Positions 5,760 to 7,770 of a DNA stretch of 7,770 bases are shown piece after piece. A program made the position numbers and the translations under genes. Positions within the stretch are counted from its first letter, which is position 1; each line of letters starts with the position of its first letter. Source of the DNA: Roseiflexaceae bacterium (lineage in GTDB: Bacteria; Chloroflexota; Chloroflexia; Chloroflexales; Roseiflexaceae); NCBI GenBank assembly GCA_014381165.1, contig JACMIM010000637.1, forward strand, positions 1-7,770. The letters are read 5' to 3'. The notes under the pieces were generated by a model. That model saw nothing but the letters and a program-made list of their open reading frames with translations, was not told the origin of the DNA and made no database searches.

Positions 5760-6320
5760 ATGGCAATGGTACTAGAGCTTACAAGTATGGGCGGTATTCA
5801 GCTCAGTAAGAAGTTCACAATCAAAGGCCGGGTGTCGAAGATTGGCAGTGCCGCCCAGAGCGACCTGCTGCTCCAGGAGCGCCAGATCGAGCTACACCAT
5901 GCCGAGGTGCATCAGATTCTCGACCGCTTTTTCGTTGTGCCACTGACGCCGCAGAACCGCGGTATCTCGCTCAATGGAATGCCGGTCTACGGGCGCAGCC
6001 GCCTTAATCCCGGCGACATTCTGACGCTTGGCGCGACCAGCTACCGGGTTGCTGTGACTGAGCAGCTGGAGAAAGAGCTAGGTGGCAGCGCGGGCCGTCG
6101 GCATGATGTACCGCCGATTGGCGAGTATTTCGTGCGGCGCGGGCTGATGAACCAGGAGCAGATCGCCCGCACCATGCGGCGGCAAAGCGAGCTTGAACAG
6201 ACCAGCCACCATGTCGCGTTTGGTCAGTTGGCCTATGAACTTGGCTTTGTCAACCGTTCCCAGCTTGATGCCGCGCTCAGTGAGCAGCGCAGCGACTTCA
6301 ACGAGCGATTCAAGGATTAG
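5760..6320 (+). CDS. FHA domain protein with C-terminal MshEN/T2SSE-N-like motifs
   Basis: A 186-residue protein without membrane segments. Residues about 3-100 are an FHA domain, a beta-sandwich that normally binds phosphothreonine peptides: GRVSKIGSAAQSDLLL (23-38), HHAEV (46-50), SLNG (70-73) and LNPGDILTLG (82-91). The usual Ser three residues before the core His is Glu44 here, so phosphopeptide binding may be weakened or altered. Residues 119-142 (PIGEYF...Q) and 153-176 (AFGQLA...Q) are two 24-residue copies of the pattern xxG-x6-G-(L/F)-...-Q, like the tandem motifs of MshEN/T2SSE N-terminal domains in type II secretion and type IV pilus ATPases, some of which bind cyclic di-GMP. The Arg of the canonical RLG is missing in both. 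An adaptor role is inferred. It diverges from the DUF190-CBS gene and converges on the polyketide synthase gene. Confidence 0.85.
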   Translation: MAMVLELTSMGGIQLSKKFTIKGRVSKIGSAAQSDLLLQERQIELHHAEVHQILDRFFVVPLTPQNRGISLNGMPVYGRSRLNPGDILTLGATSYRVAVTEQLEKELGGSAGRRHDVPPIGEYFVRRGLMNQEQIARTMRRQSELEQTSHHVAFGQLAYELGFVNRSQLDAALSEQRSDFNERFKD

Positions 6321-6322
6321 GT

Positions 6323-6349
6323 CAGAAGCCAGAAAAACCCTGGCTTCTG
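6323..6349. terminator. Hairpin after the FHA gene
   Basis: CAGAAGCCAG (6323-6332) and CTGGCTTCTG (6340-6349) form a perfect 10-bp stem with a 7-base A-rich loop, two bases after the FHA stop codon. No T-run follows on either strand, so it is an atypical terminator or an mRNA 3'-end stabiliser. Position between convergent genes supports a terminating role. Confidence 0.5.
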
Positions 6350-6374
6350 TAGCAAAGAGCAACTACACCGATTA

Positions 6375-6446
6375 CCTCACCCCCTCTCCCACTGCGAGCG
6401 GGGAATCCGGCTCCCTCTCCCCGATGGGAGAGGGCTGAGGTGAGGG
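6375..6446. repeat. Cloverleaf-like palindromic repeat, copy 2 (diverged)
   Basis: Same orientation and plan as the copy at 5662-5743. The outer stem is CCTCACC (6375-6381) with GGTGAGG (6439-6445). A perfect inner hairpin is CCCTCTCCC (6413-6421) with GGGAGAGGG (6426-6434). The first inner hairpin is decayed (CCCACT-gcg-AGCGGG, 6388-6402, one mismatch). GCTCCCTCTCCCC is nearly shared between the right halves of both copies. It lies in the convergent spacer after the FHA and polyketide synthase genes. Confidence 0.75.
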
Positions 6447-6486
6447 TGCAGGAGCGGATCAATGTCTTTGCTATGTGGCTGGTCTT

Positions 6487-7590
6487 CTACTGGCCGCGCA
6501 CCAGCGCTAGTTCGCAGCTGAAGCCCGGCCCCAGCACGGCCATGACGCCATAGTCGCCTGGCTTGATCTGGCCGCTGCGCACGAACTGCTCCAGGACAAA
6601 GAACACGGTCGCCGAGGACATGTTGCCATAGTCGCGCAGCGTATTCTTCGTATGGGTCAGGCGCTCCGGGTCGATGCCCAGCGCCGATTCGTAGGCAGTC
6701 ACCACCTTTGCCCCGCCGGGGTGCAGCACCCAATGGCTGATATCGTCGAGCGAGAGCCCGTGTGGTGTCAGCAACTCCTCGACATTCTCGCGCATGAGGC
6801 TCTGCACAATTCCCGGAATACGCGCCGAGAAGACCACGCGCATGCCCGTGCTCACAATGTCCCAACCCATCACCTCGTGGGTGGCTGGCCAGGTTGTGCT
6901 CTGGGTTGCAAGAATCGACAATCGGGGCTTGGAAGCGGCTTGCGCCGTGCTGCTTGGCGCGCCCGCTTGTTTCAGGCTTTGAACCTGATCGCCCTCGACC
7001 AGCACGGCGGCCGCGCCATCGGCGAACAGCGAGGCCGCGATAAAATTACGCTTCGACTTGTCATCCCACTGAAACGTGGTGCTGCACAGCTCGGTGCTGA
7101 TCAGCAGCGCCCGCTCGGTGGGGTGGGCCAGCACGTAATCATAGGCGCGGGCCAGGCCGCCAACGCCACCAGCGCAACCAAGCCCCCAGATAGGCGTGCG
7201 CCGGGTGTGGCGATCCATAGCCATCTTGTTGATCAGCACCGCGTCCAGGCTGGGTGCCGACATCCCAGTGGTCGAGACGAACAGCAGGTGATCGACATCG
7301 GCGGGCGTCAGTCCGGCCTGCGCCAAACACTCCAGCGCGGCCTGCTGGCTCAGGCTGGTGGCAAGCTTGATGTACAGGTCATTGCACTCTTGAAACGAGT
7401 GCGGCGTCGTAAACCATTCAGCGGGTGCCGCGAAGTAGCGCGTGGTGATCTGCGCGTTCTCGAACACGCTCATGTAGCGGTCGATATGCGGAAAGGTTGG
7501 GCTGAAAAAGCTGTGCGCCATGTCGCGCACCTGATCCTGGCTAAAGGCGTAGGGCGGGACAGCGGTAGCGACCGCAGCGATCATCGGCAT
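6487..7590 (-). CDS. Type III polyketide synthase (chalcone/stilbene synthase family)
   Basis: A 367-residue homodimer-type condensing enzyme that extends an acyl-CoA starter, normally with malonyl-CoA, and cyclises the chain to pyrones, resorcinols or phloroglucinols. Seen: nucleophilic Cys139 in WGLGCAGGVGG (135-145), His290 in WVLHPGG (287-293), Asn323 in YGNMSS (321-326), so the Cys-His-Asn triad is intact; LFADGAAAVL (188-197) and MGWDIVSTGMRVVFS (241-255) are typical; and GPGFSCEL (354-361) is the C-terminal family signature. An Ala/Ser-rich stretch (about 205-222) is a variable loop. The ATG at 7590 is chosen because homology begins there (IAAVATAVPP). A GTG at 7647 in frame adds 19 unconvincing residues, and an ATG at 7584 is also possible. 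AGAAAG upstream is a weak ribosome site, and TGCTATACC (7634-7626) a weak -10. No partner methyltransferase or oxidase is adjacent within view; product unknown. Confidence 0.93.
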   Translation of the reverse strand: MPMIAAVATAVPPYAFSQDQVRDMAHSFFSPTFPHIDRYMSVFENAQITTRYFAAPAEWFTTPHSFQECNDLYIKLATSLSQQAALECLAQAGLTPADVDHLLFVSTTGMSAPSLDAVLINKMAMDRHTRRTPIWGLGCAGGVGGLARAYDYVLAHPTERALLISTELCSTTFQWDDKSKRNFIAASLFADGAAAVLVEGDQVQSLKQAGAPSSTAQAASKPRLSILATQSTTWPATHEVMGWDIVSTGMRVVFSARIPGIVQSLMRENVEELLTPHGLSLDDISHWVLHPGGAKVVTAYESALGIDPERLTHTKNTLRDYGNMSSATVFFVLEQFVRSGQIKPGDYGVMAVLGPGFSCELALVRGQ

Positions 7591-7745
7591 GGAGTTGCTT
7601 TCTAGTGCAGAAGAATAGAGTTCCTGGTATAGCACGCCGCACGCCACCGCAGCGGATCACCAACCACAAGGTTTTATTCTTTTAGGAATTACGCAGTTAG
7701 CACCCTCAGCCTGCGGCAGCATGGAAAAGCTATCTTTTTGTTTCG

Positions 7746-7770
7746 TTGTTTGGTGCAAAGCACCAAACAA
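7746..7770. repeat. Perfect inverted repeat at the window edge
   Basis: TTGTTTGGTGC (7746-7756) and GCACCAAACAA (7760-7770) are perfect 11-bp arms around AAA. The right arm ends on the last base, so the stem may be longer. It lies 156 bp upstream of the polyketide synthase start. It could be the terminator stem of a gene to the right, an operator, or the end of a mobile element; the sequence after it is not visible. Confidence 0.7.

Noticed and set aside
6652..7605. A 317-codon open frame on the + strand opposite the polyketide synthase gene.
   Set aside because: It is an antisense shadow of a gene with an intact catalytic triad. Its translation is rich in His/Arg/Gln and matches no domain.
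7591..7647. 19-codon N-terminal extension of the polyketide synthase from a GTG at 7647.
   Set aside because: No ribosome site, no family similarity in the added residues, and the TATACC element falls inside it.
7721..7770. Short + strand frame starting ATG 7721 and still open at the edge.
   Set aside because: No ribosome site, only 16 codons visible, and it crosses the terminal palindrome.

Overview
The window is GC-rich bacterial DNA with six complete protein genes, closely packed but separated by spacers rich in palindromes and short tandem repeats. The gene content (mnmE directly followed by a DUF58 gene, a DUF190-plus-CBS sensor protein, an FHA protein and a bacterial type III polyketide synthase), together with C/G-rich dispersed palindromes and 7-8 bp tandem repeats, suggests a filamentous Chloroflexota bacterium (Chloroflexia, Roseiflexus/Kouleothrix-like). 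That placement is an inference from family content and repeat style, not from a marker gene.

Layout. 1-214: a long imperfect palindrome, then an extended -10 promoter that places the transcription start at or next to the mnmE ATG. 215-2816: a two-gene unit on the + strand, mnmE (tRNA wobble-uridine modification GTPase) and a membrane-anchored DUF58 protein, 10 bp apart. 2817-3006: a spacer full of dispersed hairpins. 3007-4197: a GTG-started group A flavoprotein monooxygenase. 4195-4281: two abutting microsatellites (8-bp then 7-bp units) between convergent genes, the first including the monooxygenase stop codon. 4283-5518 (- strand): a DUF190 (PII-like) protein with four CBS motifs, again apparently leaderless. 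5519-5759: a divergent control region with a good sigma-70-type promoter facing right and a cloverleaf-like repeat in the presumed leader. 5760-6320: a small FHA protein with a C-terminal pair of 24-residue motifs resembling the MshEN/T2SSE N-terminal domain. 6321-6486: a convergent spacer with a 10-bp hairpin and a diverged second copy of the cloverleaf-like repeat. 6487-7590 (- strand): a type III polyketide synthase with an intact Cys-His-Asn triad. 7591-7770: its upstream region, ending in a perfect 11-bp-arm inverted repeat at the window edge.

How the genes may work together. mnmE and the DUF58 gene look co-transcribed and possibly translationally coupled. The DUF190-CBS protein and the FHA protein are divergent neighbours, and both look like signalling or sensing proteins without an enzymatic domain, so shared control is plausible. 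The polyketide synthase and the flavin monooxygenase are the only metabolic enzymes. They could act on one product, but they are more than 2 kb apart, converge on other genes and share no operon, so the link is weak. I found no defence system, CRISPR array, RNA gene or transposase. The most unusual material is the repeat architecture, the two promoter-on-ATG arrangements and the FHA/MshEN-like fusion.
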